Notes: generated from the sequence alone by a model not told the origin. 64,000 nt of DNA from Ferribacterium limneticum (GCF_020510565.1 NZ_CP075189.1:1286501-1350500), one strand, 5' to 3'. Counted from the stretch's first letter, positions 1 to 8,887 are shown. Numbers and translations are program-made.

Positions 1-1973
1 CTGTTTGCCGCGTCAGCCCACGGGTGGTCGGGGATGGCCCAGGCCAGCGCCAGCGGCGGCTGGGCGTTGAGGTGGTGTTCGAGGACGCGGCGGTTGAAAG
101 TTTGCTTGATGCTGTTGGTGGTGATGAAGCCGAAGCGCAGGACTTCGCCGCGGCGCGTCAGGCCGGCGGCGTGGTGCCACCAGAACATGACGAAATCGGC
201 GGATTCGGGGACGGCCGGCCAGGCGGCGCGCAGGGCTTCGGTGTAGCCGTCGCCGAGGGCCTGGCGCATGGCGGCGGCGCCGATGAAGGGCGGATTGCCG
301 ACGATGTAGTCGGCCTGCGGCCAGGTGGCGGGGCGCGGGTTGGTGTAGCGTTCGCGCGGAATTTGGGCGGCTTCGTCGGGCACAAGTTCGCCGGTGACGG
401 GGTGGGGTTTGGTGGTGCGGCCGTCCCAGCGGGTGAGCGGCTTGCCGCTGTCGTCGGTGGCGAAGGCGATGGCGTCGGCGCTGAGCACGGCGTCGCGGCA
501 TTCGATGTTCTTGAAGTCGCGCAGGATGGGGCTGGGCGGCAGGCCGCTGCCCTGGGTGCGGAAGTGCCATTGCAGGTAGCCGATCCAGAGGACCATTTCG
601 GCGATGGCGGCGGCGCGCGGGTTGATTTCGAGGCCGAGGAACTGGTGGGGGTCGACGGTGAGGCCTTCGACTTCGAGGCGTTGTTGCGTGTCGCCAAGCT
701 GGGCGAGGGTGTCGAGGACTTCGCCTTCGAGCCGCTTCATGTGTTCGAGCGTGACGTAGAGGAAGTTGCCGGAGCCGCAGGCGGGGTCGAGGACGCGGGT
801 GGTGCACAGTTTGTGGTGCCAGGCGCGGACGAGGTCGGCGGCGTCTTTGAGCTTGCCTTCGTTGGCCAGCAGCAGGGCGGCGGCCTGGGTGTCGTGCCAG
901 TTGGCGCGCAGCGGCTCGATGACGGTGGGCAGGACGAGGCGGTCGACGTAGGCGCGCGGGGTGTAGTGGGCGCCGAGGTCGTGGCGTTCGAGCGGGTTGA
1001 GGGCGCTTTCGAGCAGGGTGCCGAAGATGGCGGGTTCGACTTCGGCCCAGTCGGCGCGGCTGGCTTCGAGCAGGAGGTCGATCTGGTCGCGGTCGAGCGG
1101 CAGGACTTCGGGCTGCTTGAAGAGCTTGCCGTTGAAGCGCGGCAGCTGGGCGCGGATGGCGACGGAGAACTTGCCTTCGTCCATGGCCTGCCAGAGTTCG
1201 GCGACGAGCGGGACGAATTGTTCGGGGGCGTTCTTGAGGGTCTTGAGCAGGCCGGTGAAGGCGCCTTCGTTGTCGACTTTGGGGAGCAAGCCGACGTCTT
1301 CGGCGAACATCGAAAACAGGCAGCGCGAGAGGAAGGCGGCGACGCGCTCGGGCTGGTATTTGCCTTCGAGCGACTGGGCGACGCGGGCGAGGCGGACGGC
1401 GATTTCGCGCGTGGCGCGGGCGGTGCGGCGGGCCGGGTCGAGGCTGTGCGGGTCTTGCCAGACGGCTTGAAGGCGGGCGCGGATGTCTTCGCGGGTGAGG
1501 TCGTCGAGCCGGATGCGGTGGCTGCGCGGGTCGGGGAAGGGAGTGTAGCTGCCGCCGGTGCAGGTGAATTCGGCGTAGAGCTCGATGACGTTGCCGACAT
1601 CGAGGACGACGAGAAAGGGCGGCCGGCCTTCGTCGGCGGGCAGGTGGCGGGCGTAATTTTCGGCCTGGCCGCGGGCGCGCAGCAGGGCGTCGTCGAACTG
1701 GCGGGTTTCGGCACCGGCGCGGATTTTCTTGGCTTCGCCGATGAAGCTGCCGCGTTTGTAGCAGTCGATGAAGCCGTTGCTGGTGCTGCCGTCGCCGTGA
1801 TGAAAAATGACGCGGCGCTCGAAGACGTAGGGATTGTCGCGGGTGTCTTCGTTGGCGGGCTGGGGCGGGGCGACTTCCAGCAAGGCGCAGAGGTCGGCGA
1901 TGAAGAGCTGGTAATTGGCGCGCTCGGAGCCGCCGGCCGCCCGCCAGCGGGAGAGGAAGGTGTCGATTTGCAT
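1..1973 (-). CDS. Type IIG/MmeI-like restriction-methyltransferase, 3' end outside window
   Basis: My translation of the minus strand stays open from an ATG at 1973 to the left edge, giving 657 residues of a larger protein. It looks like a fused endonuclease and adenine-N6 methyltransferase. Near residues 70-82 there is a D...ExK pattern (FIDC, then GEAKK) fitting a PD-(D/E)xK nuclease. At 396-404 is DPACGSGNF, the SAM-binding motif I of gamma-class N6 methylases. At 560-563 is NPPF, catalytic motif IV. An in-frame TAA just upstream makes this ATG the first possible start; the ribosome site is weak. A 771-codon open frame on the plus strand across the same DNA is an antisense shadow. The family modifies and, in MmeI-type members, cuts DNA with one polypeptide. 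Whether the target-recognition end is intact cannot be seen. A pure methylase or phage-defence methylase with a dead nuclease is the alternative. Confidence 0.85.
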   Translation of the reverse strand, partial: MQIDTFLSRWRAAGGSERANYQLFIADLCALLEVAPPQPANEDTRDNPYVFERRVIFHHGDGSTSNGFIDCYKRGSFIGEAKKIRAGAETRQFDDALLRARGQAENYARHLPADEGRPPFLVVLDVGNVIELYAEFTCTGGSYTPFPDPRSHRIRLDDLTREDIRARLQAVWQDPHSLDPARRTARATREIAVRLARVAQSLEGKYQPERVAAFLSRCLFSMFAEDVGLLPKVDNEGAFTGLLKTLKNAPEQFVPLVAELWQAMDEGKFSVAIRAQLPRFNGKLFKQPEVLPLDRDQIDLLLEASRADWAEVEPAIFGTLLESALNPLERHDLGAHYTPRAYVDRLVLPTVIEPLRANWHDTQAAALLLANEGKLKDAADLVRAWHHKLCTTRVLDPACGSGNFLYVTLEHMKRLEGEVLDTLAQLGDTQQRLEVEGLTVDPHQFLGLEINPRAAAIAEMVLWIGYLQWHFRTQGSGLPPSPILRDFKNIECRDAVLSADAIAFATDDSGKPLTRWDGRTTKPHPVTGELVPDEAAQIPRERYTNPRPATWPQADYIVGNPPFIGAAAMRQALGDGYTEALRAAWPAVPESADFVMFWWHHAAGLTRRGEVLRFGFITTNSIKQTFNRRVLEHHLNAQPPLALAWAIPDHPWADAAN

Positions 1974-2012
1974 GATGGCGGGATTTTAGCCGGGCAAATG
2001 GCGGCTGGGGTC

Positions 2013-2053
2013 GATTGCTACGGTCAACCGGGAAAAACGGGCAAAAATGAAAT
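2013..2053 (+). repeat. Dispersed CGGTCAACCGG motif, copy 1 (intergenic)
   Basis: Core CGGTCAACCGG at 2021-2031, preceded by GATTGCTA and followed by the 22-nt tail: GAAAAA, a short spacer, GGGC, AAAAAT, GAAAT. It lies just upstream of the methyltransferase start, in a 305-nt gap. The consensus is described under the findings. Confidence 0.85.
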
Positions 2054-2122
2054 TGGATTTTTTGGGTGGCGGTCGGCCAAGAGACAACGCGGCCAGAAGG
2101 CGTGCTCTTTCAGGCGCAAATC

Positions 2123-2219
2123 AAACCCCTCCCGGCCTCCCCTTGTCAGGGGAGGAGCAACCCAGAGCGCGCGCGACCAGCCCCCTCCCCTGTCAAGGGG
2201 AGGGCTGGGGAGGGGTTTG
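2123..2219. repeat. C/G-rich nested inverted repeat, copy A
   Basis: Outer arms AAACCCCTCCC and GGGGAGGGGTTT enclose two smaller palindromes (CCTCCCCTTGTCAGGGGAGG, and CCCTCCCC with its complement around TGTCAA). The segment could fold into one long or two short hairpins. A related element lies at 49331-49435. It sits upstream of the methyltransferase and downstream of the acyltransferase, so it may end transcription of the latter. Confidence 0.75.
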
Positions 2220-2278
2220 GGGGTTTTCAATCACAAGCGTAGTCGATTTCCCGGCTTTGGGATGATCGCGAACAGGCG

Positions 2279-2836
2279 CTACTCCAGCCAGCGAATCGGC
2301 GAGGCGAGTTCCGGGTGTTTGCCTTGCCGGCCCTCGTAGTGGGCGGCGATGGCGGCGATGTCGGCGGCGGGGTCGCCGGTCAGGGTGAGGTAGGCGAGGA
2401 TGCCGGCCTGGCGGCGCGAGTAGTCGACGAAGGCTAGGGCGACGGGGACTTTGGCGCCGAGGGCGATGCGGTAGAAGCCGCTTTTCCAGCCCGGGGTCAG
2501 GCTGCGTGTGCCTTCGGGGGCGATGACCAGGAGAAAGTTCGGGTTGGCGGCGAATTGGGCGACCATGTCGGCGACGAAGCCGCGTGGTGCGCGGCGATCG
2601 ATCGGGATGCCGCCGAGCCGGCGCATGATTCCGTCGAGCGGTCCGCGAAACAGGGTGTCCTTGCCCACCCAGCGGGCGTCGAGGCCGAGGGCCAGTTTGG
2701 TGAACAGGGCGATGAGGCCATCCTGGTTCGAGGTGTGCGGGTAGCCGACGAGGACGGCACGGGCCGGGCGCTCTGGCGGTTCGATGACGGTCCAGCCGAA
2801 GAGCTTGAGCAGGCTGCGGGCGACAGCTTTCAGCAT
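2279..2836 (-). CDS. PlsC-family 1-acylglycerol-3-phosphate acyltransferase-like protein
   Basis: A 185-residue protein starting MLKAVARSLL. It shows the glycerolipid acyltransferase block I motif HTSNQD (H34, D39; the HX4D catalytic pair) and the phosphate-binding EGTR block at 108-111. FRGPLDGIMRRLGGIPIDR between them fits block II. It is shorter than PlsC (about 240 residues) and resembles the compact stand-alone acyltransferases of proteobacteria whose acyl acceptor is uncertain. The longer open frame to 3385 fuses it to the antisense of the next gene and is not used. It follows the DUF47 gene by 4 nt on the same strand, so co-transcription with the phosphate uptake genes is likely. The substrate cannot be assigned from sequence. 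Confidence 0.85.
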   Translation of the reverse strand: MLKAVARSLLKLFGWTVIEPPERPARAVLVGYPHTSNQDGLIALFTKLALGLDARWVGKDTLFRGPLDGIMRRLGGIPIDRRAPRGFVADMVAQFAANPNFLLVIAPEGTRSLTPGWKSGFYRIALGAKVPVALAFVDYSRRQAGILAYLTLTGDPAADIAAIAAHYEGRQGKHPELASPIRWLE

Positions 2837-2840
2837 GGAT

Positions 2841-3485
2841 TCAGCACATCTTGACGATGATGTCGTGCAGGGTGTTGGCGCAGTTGGCCATGCGGTCGGC
2901 GGCGTTGGAGAGGTGGCGGTAGATTTCGCGGCGCTTGAACATGTGGATGTAGTCGTCGCCGACGAAGAGTTCGGCGATGGCGCGGCGGTAGTTTTTTTCA
3001 ACGCGGCGTTCGGCCTTGCGGGCGGCGTCGGCGTCGGCGGCGGCGGCGGCGGGTTCTTTGGCGAGACGCGAGTAGCCCTGGGATAGCGCATCGGTGCCGA
3101 GCTTGATGTGCATGGCCATTTCGAGGCAGTGCTTGTCGGGGGCGAGGCCGAGGACTTCCATTTCGCTGACGGTGGTCTTGCAGTAATTGACGATTTCGTC
3201 GAGGTCGATGATGGCGCGGTAGAGGTCTTCGCGGTCGATGGGGGTCGAGAAGGCTTCGTTGAGGGTGTGCAGATTGCGGATCTTGACGCGGTCGGCTTCG
3301 TGTTCGTCCTGGCGGATGAGCTGGCCAACCGTGGCATCGCCGGTTTCCATGAACTCGACGAGCCGGCCGGCGGTGATGCCGACATGCTGGCATTGCTCGG
3401 TGAGCAGGGTGAAGAAGTCGGGCATTTTTGGGAAAACGCGGTCGAACAGGCGGCGGAAGACCGAGGGGCTGGTTACTTCGCTCAT
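2841..3485 (-). CDS. DUF47/PhoU-like Pit accessory protein
   Basis: A 214-residue, mainly helical cytoplasmic protein (MSEVTSPSVF...) of the DUF47/TIGR00153 family, related to PhoU. Family members sit beside Pit transporters and affect their activity. Its ATG overlaps the stop of the Pit gene by 4 nt, indicating translational coupling and a two-protein phosphate uptake unit. An alanine/aspartate-rich stretch around residues 147-157 looks like a linker. No enzymatic motif is visible, so the regulatory role is inferred from family and position. Confidence 0.9.
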   Translation of the reverse strand: MSEVTSPSVFRRLFDRVFPKMPDFFTLLTEQCQHVGITAGRLVEFMETGDATVGQLIRQDEHEADRVKIRNLHTLNEAFSTPIDREDLYRAIIDLDEIVNYCKTTVSEMEVLGLAPDKHCLEMAMHIKLGTDALSQGYSRLAKEPAAAAADADAARKAERRVEKNYRRAIAELFVGDDYIHMFKRREIYRHLSNAADRMANCANTLHDIIVKMC

Positions 3486-4531
3486 GGTGTGCCTCCGAGG
3501 AATAGATGAATCAGCGCATAGGCCTGGATGGCGACGATGGCGGCGCCGGGAATGGTGATCAGCCAGGTCATCGCGATGTCCTTGGCCTTGGCCCAGCGCA
3601 CGGCGCGCGGGCGCTCCGAGGCGCCGATGCCCATGATCGAGGTGGCGACGACGTGGGTGGTCGATACCGGCGCGCCGACGAGCGAGGCGGCCATGATGAC
3701 GCCGGCCGAGGTCAGTTGCGAGCCGAGGGCGTGAATGGGGCGGACGCGGTAGATGGCGAAGCCGAGCGTGCGCACGATGCGCCAGCCACCGGACATGATG
3801 CCGAGGGTGATGGCCGAGGCGCAGGCGAGCATGACCCAGAAGGGGACTTCGAAAGTCGGGATGAAGCCGCCGAGGAGCAGGACGAGGGTCAGGATGCCCA
3901 TGCTTTTCTGGGCGTCGTTGGCGCCGTGCGAGAAGGCCAGGCCGGCGGCGGTGACGTATTGCAGGCCGCGCAGCCGCGAGTTGGCGGCCGGGTTGGCGGC
4001 GACGAGCAGGGCGCTGAGCAGGCGGTGGGTCAGAAAGCCGAACCAGAAGCCGATCAGCGGTGAAAGAACCAGGGCGGCGAGCACCTTGACGATGCCGGTC
4101 AGATGCCCTTCGGCCAGTTCGCCAAAGCCCCAGACGACGTGGGCCGGGCCGACGGCGACGACGACGGCGCCGGCCAGTCCGCCGACCAGGGCGTGCGAGG
4201 ACGACGAGGGAATGCCGAAATACCAGGTGCCGAGGTTCCAGACGATGGCGCCGATCAGGCCGCAGAGCAGGATGGAGAGCGAGAGCACGGGCGCGACACC
4301 ATCGAGCGCGATGAACTTGCCGATGGTGTTGGCGACCGCGGTGCCGCCGAGCAGCGGGCCGAGGAACTCGAAGATGCCGACGATGAGCACGGCTTGCGCC
4401 GGCGTCATGGCGCGCGAGGCGATCACCGTGGCGACGATGTTGGCGGCGTCGTGGAAGCCGTTGGTGTAGTCGAACACCAGGACGATGACGACGGTGGCGA
4501 CGGCGAGCAGGAAGAGGGTGTCCATGCGCAT
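3482..4531 (-). CDS. pit: Pit-family low-affinity inorganic phosphate transporter
   Basis: A protein of about 350 residues with many hydrophobic segments. It carries the duplicated Pit/PHO4 signature: FDYTNGFHDAANIVAT near the N terminus, and LAFSHGANDAQKSMG with APVSTTHVV in the second half. The family carries phosphate (or metal-phosphate) across the inner membrane in symport with protons. I begin at the ATG of MRMDTLF (4531); MDTLF (4525) and METWP (4561) are alternatives with no clear Shine-Dalgarno to choose between them. The stop overlaps the start of the DUF47 gene. No Pho box is evident upstream; a copy of the dispersed motif lies about 100 nt before the start. Confidence 0.92.
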   Translation of the reverse strand: MRMDTLFLLAVATVVIVLVFDYTNGFHDAANIVATVIASRAMTPAQAVLIVGIFEFLGPLLGGTAVANTIGKFIALDGVAPVLSLSILLCGLIGAIVWNLGTWYFGIPSSSSHALVGGLAGAVVVAVGPAHVVWGFGELAEGHLTGIVKVLAALVLSPLIGFWFGFLTHRLLSALLVAANPAANSRLRGLQYVTAAGLAFSHGANDAQKSMGILTLVLLLGGFIPTFEVPFWVMLACASAITLGIMSGGWRIVRTLGFAIYRVRPIHALGSQLTSAGVIMAASLVGAPVSTTHVVATSIMGIGASERPRAVRWAKAKDIAMTWLITIPGAAIVAIQAYALIHLFLGGTP

Positions 4532-4626
4532 CGGCCTGTGGAGTGCAGGCCAAGTCTCCATTTTTGGTTTATCTTGTTTTCAGCCAGTATATCGCCGAAG
4601 AGCGGCGTTTCGGGCGGCTCGGGGCC

Positions 4627-4667
4627 GATTGCCACGGTCAACCGGAAAAAATCGCCAAATTTGAAAT
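4627..4667 (+). repeat. Dispersed CGGTCAACCGG motif, copy 2 (intergenic)
   Basis: Near-consensus copy: GATTGCCA, core CGGTCAACCGG at 4635-4645, then AAAAAA, TCGCC, AAATTT, GAAAT. It ends 16 nt before the start of the transporter stub at 4684, between the divergent pit gene and that stub. Confidence 0.9.
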
Positions 4668-4683
4668 GCCGGAAAGAGGTGCC

Positions 4684-4833
4684 ATGCGTTATCCCCGTTT
4701 CGCCGAGATTTCCCGCAGCTTCGCGCCCGGTTGGTTTGCCGCCGCGATGGGCACCGGCGTCTTTTGTGGAAGATGCAGGCGCGGACGGTACGTGGTGCGG
4801 CCCGGCGGCGCCTTTTTTCAGCCTCGCCCCTGA
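4684..4833 (+). pseudogene. N-terminal stub of a SLAC1/TDT-family transporter
   Basis: The ATG at 4684 has a good ribosome site (AAGAGGTG). It opens a 49-codon frame whose first 30 residues contain SFAPGWFAAAMGTGVF, the hallmark start of TDT/SLAC1 anion and tellurite-resistance transporters, which are normally about 300-400 residues. After GTGVF the reading turns into arginine-rich nonsense and stops at 4833, directly ahead of the hydrolase gene. I read this as the remainder of a deleted transporter gene. The alternative, a functional short peptide, is unlikely because the family needs around ten membrane segments. Confidence 0.7.
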
Positions 4834-4840
4834 GCCCGGA

Positions 4841-5689
4841 ATGACCTGGCTATGGGGAATTCCGTTGCTGGCCGGTAGTGTCGGTGCGCTGAATTTTATT
4901 ATCCGGCGTGGCCTGGCGGCGCCGCGTATCGTCGAAATGGAGCGCCCGGAAGGCTTGCCATGGCTTGAGGTGAAGGTGCCGACGGCCAACGACAAAAGTC
5001 TCTACGGCTGGTTTATTCCAGCCGGGGCTGGGCGGCCGGCGCTGGTCGTCATGCATGGCTGGGGCGGCAATGCCGAAATGATGTTGCCGCTGGCGGCACC
5101 CTTGCATGCGGCGGGGTATTCGTTATTGCTGGTCGATGCTCGTTGTCATGGCCGGAGCGATGAGGACAGTTTTGCCTCGCTACCCCGCTTTGCCGAGGAT
5201 ATCGAGGCGGCATTGGCCTGGTTGGCTGGGCGGCCTGAGGTCGATCCGCAGGCCCTCGGGGTGATTGGCCATTCGGTGGGGGCGGGTGCGGCCTTGCTTG
5301 CTGCTTCGCGCCAGCCGGCCATCCGCGCCGTCGTCAGTCTGGCGGCCTTTGCCCATCCGGCGGCCATGATGCGGCGCTGGCTGGCAAGCATGCACATTCC
5401 GTTCTGGCCGCTCGGTGCCTATATCCTGGCTTATGTGCAGCGGGTCATCGGGCACCGTTTCGATGACATCGCGCCGTGCAACACGATTGCCAAGATTGGT
5501 TGCCCGACACTGATCGTCCATGGTCTGGAGGACGATACGGTCCCGGTGGCCGAGGCCCGGCAGATTTACGCGGCACGGACCAGCGAGGCGGTCGAGTTGT
5601 TGCTGGTGCCCGGCAGTCACGATGATTACGGCGATCTGGTGCAACAGGTCGGCTTGCTGAGCGACTTCCTGGATCGGGCTTTTCGGTAA
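4841..5689 (+). CDS. Alpha/beta hydrolase, probable serine esterase/acylaminoacyl-type
   Basis: A 282-residue protein from the ATG at 4841 (MTWLWGIPLL). The first 20 residues form a membrane segment or uncleaved signal. The hydrolase fold shows VVMHGWGGNA (oxyanion region), LVDARCHGRSD, the nucleophile elbow GHSVGAG, a late aspartate in HGLEDDTVP and a histidine in GSHDDYG, completing a Ser-Asp-His triad. The open frame runs further upstream, but only through the transporter stub in another frame, so this start is preferred. The gene is expressed towards ccoG and ends at a shared hairpin. It may originally have been second to the deleted transporter. The substrate is unknown. Confidence 0.85.
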   Translation: MTWLWGIPLLAGSVGALNFIIRRGLAAPRIVEMERPEGLPWLEVKVPTANDKSLYGWFIPAGAGRPALVVMHGWGGNAEMMLPLAAPLHAAGYSLLLVDARCHGRSDEDSFASLPRFAEDIEAALAWLAGRPEVDPQALGVIGHSVGAGAALLAASRQPAIRAVVSLAAFAHPAAMMRRWLASMHIPFWPLGAYILAYVQRVIGHRFDDIAPCNTIAKIGCPTLIVHGLEDDTVPVAEARQIYAARTSEAVELLLVPGSHDDYGDLVQQVGLLSDFLDRAFR

Positions 5690-5702
5690 TGTGTAGACGA
5701 AA

Positions 5703-5731
5703 AAAAGCGGGAGGCGCGCTCCCGCTTTATC
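5703..5731. terminator. Bidirectional terminator between the hydrolase gene and ccoG
   Basis: AGCGGGAG / CTCCCGCT arms around GCGCG with A-tract on the left and TTTAT on the right, placed between convergent stops at 5689 and 5748. Confidence 0.75.
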
Positions 5732-5747
5732 CCAATCTGCCAGAAGA

Positions 5748-7163
5748 TTACCTGGGCAGCAGGAAAGCCGCTTTTTCGCGAACCTTGATGTCCGGGTTGT
5801 CGATGGCGACGATCTCGAAGTGAATCGGGTTCGAGCCCGTCTTGCCGGCATCGGGCGGCACGGCAACAACCGTGTTGAACGATTGCAGCGTGGCCGGCGG
5901 GACGTCGACTTCAACCTCGCCGGTGATTTCGGCACCAGGCAAGCCGTCGACCGTGACCTTGTAACGATGTGACTGTTCCTCGGTATTCATGATCTGCAGC
6001 ATGTAGACGTTCTCGATCCGGCCGTCGTCGGCCTCACGGGCGAGTGTCGAGCGGTCGCGAATGATGTCCACCTTGAGCGGTATCCGGGACATCAGGAACC
6101 AGATGGAAAGCCCGGTGATGACGATCAGGATGAAGGTGTAGAGCAGGATGCGCGGGCGGATGATGTGGGCGAGGATTTCCTGCTTGCCCTGATGCTTGGC
6201 CATGGCGTTTTCGGTCGAGTAGCGGACCAAACCCTTTGGCAAACCAACCTTCTCCATGACCTGATCGCAGACGTCGACACAGGCGGCACAGCCGATGCAC
6301 TCGTACTGCAGGCCCTTGCGGATGTCGATGCCGGTCGGGCAGACGATGACGCACTGGTTGCAATCGACGCAATCGCCCAGCTTGGGGGCGTCCGGGGCGA
6401 CGTTTTTCTTGCGCGCGCCGCGCGGCTCGCCACGTTCCTCGTCATAGGTGATGATCATCGTGTCCGGGTCGAACATCACGCTCTGGAAGCGGGCGTACGG
6501 GCACATGTGCTTGCACACCTGCTCGCGCATGAAGCCGGCCATGAGGATCGTGAAACCGCCGTAGAAGAAGATCCAGAAGGTTTCCCAGGGGCCGAGCTGG
6601 CCGGTCAGGACGTTGTTGATCAGTTCCTCGACGGGCGTGAAGTAGCCGACCAGCGTAAACCCGGTCCACAAGCCAATGATGCCCCAAAGCAGGTGTTTGG
6701 TTGCCTTGATGCGGAACTTGCGCGCATCCATCGGGGCCTTGTCGAGCTTGATCCGCGCGTTGCGGTCACCTTCAACCCAGTTCTCGATCCACATGAAGAT
6801 CTGCGTGTAGACCGTTTGCGGGCAGGCATAGCCGCAGAACAGCCGCCCGGCAACGGCGGTGACGAGGAACAGTGCGTAGGCCGAGACGATCAGCAATGCC
6901 GCAAGGTAGATGACGTCCTGCGGCCAGAAGACAACCCCGAAAATGTAGAACTTGCGTTCGACGAGATGCAGAAGAATCGCTTGCCGGTCGTTCCAGGTCA
7001 GCCACAGGCCGCCGTAAAACAAGACCTGGGTGAATATCACCAGGGCGATTCGCCAGTTGTCGAAATAGCCACGAACGCCTTTGGCGTAGATGATCTTGTG
7101 CTTTTCGTAAAACGAAACCTTGGCCGCTTTAAGTTCTTCCGTGTTTTCTTGGGGCTGATTCAT
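5748..7163 (-). CDS. ccoG: CcoG/FixG-type copper-reducing accessory protein for cbb3 oxidase
   Basis: A 471-residue membrane iron-sulphur protein. Several membrane helices and a CGYACPQTV segment precede two ferredoxin-type 4Fe-4S motifs (CVDCNQCVIVCP and CIGCAACVDVCD). Another helix follows, and then a C-terminal immunoglobulin-like periplasmic domain (VTVDGLPGAEITGEVEV...). This is the full architecture of CcoG (FixG, RdxA), which supplies reduced copper for assembly of cbb3-type cytochrome c oxidase. The ccoNOPQ, ccoI/S and ccoH genes are not in the window, so ccoG stands alone here, divergent from the sigma-54 activator. The start MNQPQENTEE is the only plausible one. Confidence 0.95.
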   Translation of the reverse strand: MNQPQENTEELKAAKVSFYEKHKIIYAKGVRGYFDNWRIALVIFTQVLFYGGLWLTWNDRQAILLHLVERKFYIFGVVFWPQDVIYLAALLIVSAYALFLVTAVAGRLFCGYACPQTVYTQIFMWIENWVEGDRNARIKLDKAPMDARKFRIKATKHLLWGIIGLWTGFTLVGYFTPVEELINNVLTGQLGPWETFWIFFYGGFTILMAGFMREQVCKHMCPYARFQSVMFDPDTMIITYDEERGEPRGARKKNVAPDAPKLGDCVDCNQCVIVCPTGIDIRKGLQYECIGCAACVDVCDQVMEKVGLPKGLVRYSTENAMAKHQGKQEILAHIIRPRILLYTFILIVITGLSIWFLMSRIPLKVDIIRDRSTLAREADDGRIENVYMLQIMNTEEQSHRYKVTVDGLPGAEITGEVEVDVPPATLQSFNTVVAVPPDAGKTGSNPIHFEIVAIDNPDIKVREKAAFLLPR

Positions 7164-7446
7164 TGACGTTTTCGTGAAGATGAAAGGGTTGGTTGGAAAC
7201 CGGCGCTACCGACAGCGACAAGCGACTGCGCAAAGCAAGCCTGCGGGGCGAGGGGGATAGTCGCAGTCAGGCCCGTCGCTGCCAAGGCCGCCGTCCATTG
7301 GATTGTGTCGCAATAGTGCGGAGGCCAAGGTGTTGCCGGTTTCCAGAAATACTTACTATCAAGATGCGTGCCTGGCGGCTTTCAAGCTCAAGTTGCTTAA
7401 AAATCATTTGCTTATATATCTCATTAGGGTGCTTGTTGGCAAATTG

Positions 7447-7460
7447 TGTCAATATTGACA
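7447..7460. promoter_or_regulatory. Perfect 14-bp palindrome TGTCAATATTGACA, probable operator
   Basis: The palindrome lies 30 nt before the preferred start (7491) of the sigma-54 activator and in the 327-nt gap divergent to ccoG. Position and symmetry suggest an operator bound by the activator itself or by a CRP/FNR-type factor. The half-site TGTCA does not match the canonical FNR half-site TTGAT. The rest of the gap (7164-7446) shows nothing else I can support. Confidence 0.5.
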
Positions 7461-7490
7461 GGCATGAGTGACGCAATTGACGGAGGTGGC

Positions 7491-8810
7491 ATGGGCGAAC
7501 ATTCTTTGGGTGAACTGGTTTCCTTCCTCGACGGCTTGCCTGAGCCGCGCATCGTAATGAATGCGGATTATCGGATTATTGCGGCCAACGCCGCTTATGT
7601 TCGCGATTTTGGCGGTGGCCGGCTGATCACCGGGCGGACCTGCTACGAGGTCTCGCACCATTTCGACGTGCCCTGCGATCAGGCCGGCGAGTCGTGTCCG
7701 CTCAAGCAGAGCCAGAAGTCAGGGGCGCCGCAGCGAGTGCTCCACCTGCACCATACGCCGCGTGGCGAAGAGCATGTCGCCGTCGAAACAACGCCGATTC
7801 GCGACGAAAACGGACAGGTCGTCTATTTCGTCGAAACCATGCGCGTCGTGCGCCAGGCCAGCAGCCGTCCGGCGGCACAGGGGTTGGTCGGCCGCTCGCC
7901 GGCTTTTGTCGGCATGCTGGAAAAAGTATTGCGCGTCGCCAATTCAAATGCTTCCGTGCTGCTGTTGGGCGAAACGGGGACCGGCAAGGAGCTGGTCGCC
8001 CGCGCCATCCACGAAGCGAGTGCCCGGGAGGATGGGCCCTTTGTTGCCGTCGATTGCGCCGGGATGACCGAAACGCTGTTCGAAAGCGAACTCTTCGGCT
8101 ACGAAAAGGGGGCTTTTACCGGCGCCACGCACCGCAAGCAGGGTCTCGTCGAGGCGGCTTCGGGCGGCACCCTGTTTCTCGACGAAATTGGCGAGTTGCC
8201 GCTGGTGCTGCAGGTCAAGCTGCTGCGCCTGCTTGAAACCGGCACCTATCGCCGGGTTGGCGGGCTGGACTGGCTGCCGGCGGACTTTCGGCTGGTCGCC
8301 GCGACGCATCGCGATTTGAGCGCCATGGTTGTGGCCGAAACCTTTCGGCGCGACCTGTATTTCCGCATCAACACTTTCCCGATACGCACGCCGGCCCTGC
8401 ACGAGCGCCCGGAGGATATTCCGTTGCTCGCCGTGTCCCTGCTCGAGCGGGTCGATCGCGAAGCGGGGCGGAAGTTCACGCCGGAGGCGCTGACCTGGCT
8501 GAGCGGCCGGCGCTATGGCGGTAATATCCGCGAGCTGCGCAATCTGATCGAACGCGCTACCCTGCTGGCTGATGGCGATCTGATCGACCGTCAGCACCTC
8601 AACGAAATGGCCGACGACCTGCCGCCGCCCTTGCTGGCAAATGACAATGCCTTCCGGGTCGAACGGCTCATCGAACTGGATGTGCTGGAGCAGCGTTATC
8701 TGAGCTGGGCGAAAGGCCGCGACGAACTGGATGCCGCTGAACTGGCCGCTCGCCTTGGGGTAAGTCAGCGCACCCTGTATCGCAAATTGCAGGGCTTGAA
8801 AGGCGCCTGA
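7491..8810 (+). CDS. PAS-domain sigma-54-dependent transcriptional activator
   Basis: A 439-residue enhancer-binding protein. The N-terminal PAS domain (roughly residues 10-115) contains a Cys/His-rich stretch ([12 protein letters not shown], then CPL) that could hold a cofactor or metal. The AAA+ domain has the Walker A motif GETGTGKE (160-167), the sigma-54 contact loop GAFTGA (207-212) and LFLDEIGE. A Fis-type helix-turn-helix ([18 protein letters not shown]) closes the protein. The intact GAFTGA indicates true sigma-54 activation. I chose the ATG at 7491 because GGAGGTG lies 4 nt upstream; starts at 7446 or 7464 would run through the palindrome. The target promoter is not evident; the neighbours are ccoG (divergent) and the TolC-like gene. 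Confidence 0.9.
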   Translation: MGEHSLGELVSFLDGLPEPRIVMNADYRIIAANAAYVRDFGGGRLITGRTCYEVSHHFDVPCDQAGESCPLKQSQKSGAPQRVLHLHHTPRGEEHVAVETTPIRDENGQVVYFVETMRVVRQASSRPAAQGLVGRSPAFVGMLEKVLRVANSNASVLLLGETGTGKELVARAIHEASAREDGPFVAVDCAGMTETLFESELFGYEKGAFTGATHRKQGLVEAASGGTLFLDEIGELPLVLQVKLLRLLETGTYRRVGGLDWLPADFRLVAATHRDLSAMVVAETFRRDLYFRINTFPIRTPALHERPEDIPLLAVSLLERVDREAGRKFTPEALTWLSGRRYGGNIRELRNLIERATLLADGDLIDRQHLNEMADDLPPPLLANDNAFRVERLIELDVLEQRYLSWAKGRDELDAAELAARLGVSQRTLYRKLQGLKGA

Positions 8811-8845
8811 AGCGACGCCCGTCTGTCATCGGTTGGCCGCCGGGG

Positions 8846-8887
8846 ATTTCATATTTTGGCCAAAATTCCGGTTGACCGTAGCAGTCG
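8846..8887 (-). repeat. Dispersed CGGTCAACCGG motif, copy 3 (intergenic, reverse)
   Basis: On the minus strand: core CGGTCAACCGG, then AATTTT, GGCC, AAAATA, TGAAAT. The core is at 8868-8878 and the tail at 8846-8867, in the 256-nt gap between the sigma-54 activator and the TolC-like gene. Confidence 0.85.

Noticed and set aside
24..2339. 771-codon plus-strand open frame over the left edge
   Set aside because: Antisense to the restriction-methyltransferase, whose DPACGSGNF and NPPF motifs are real; long antisense frames are usual in DNA of this GC content.
7373..7388. Possible sigma-54 promoter TGGCGGCTTTCAAGCT
   Set aside because: GG and GC are correctly spaced, but the inner TT and AC positions differ; too far from consensus.
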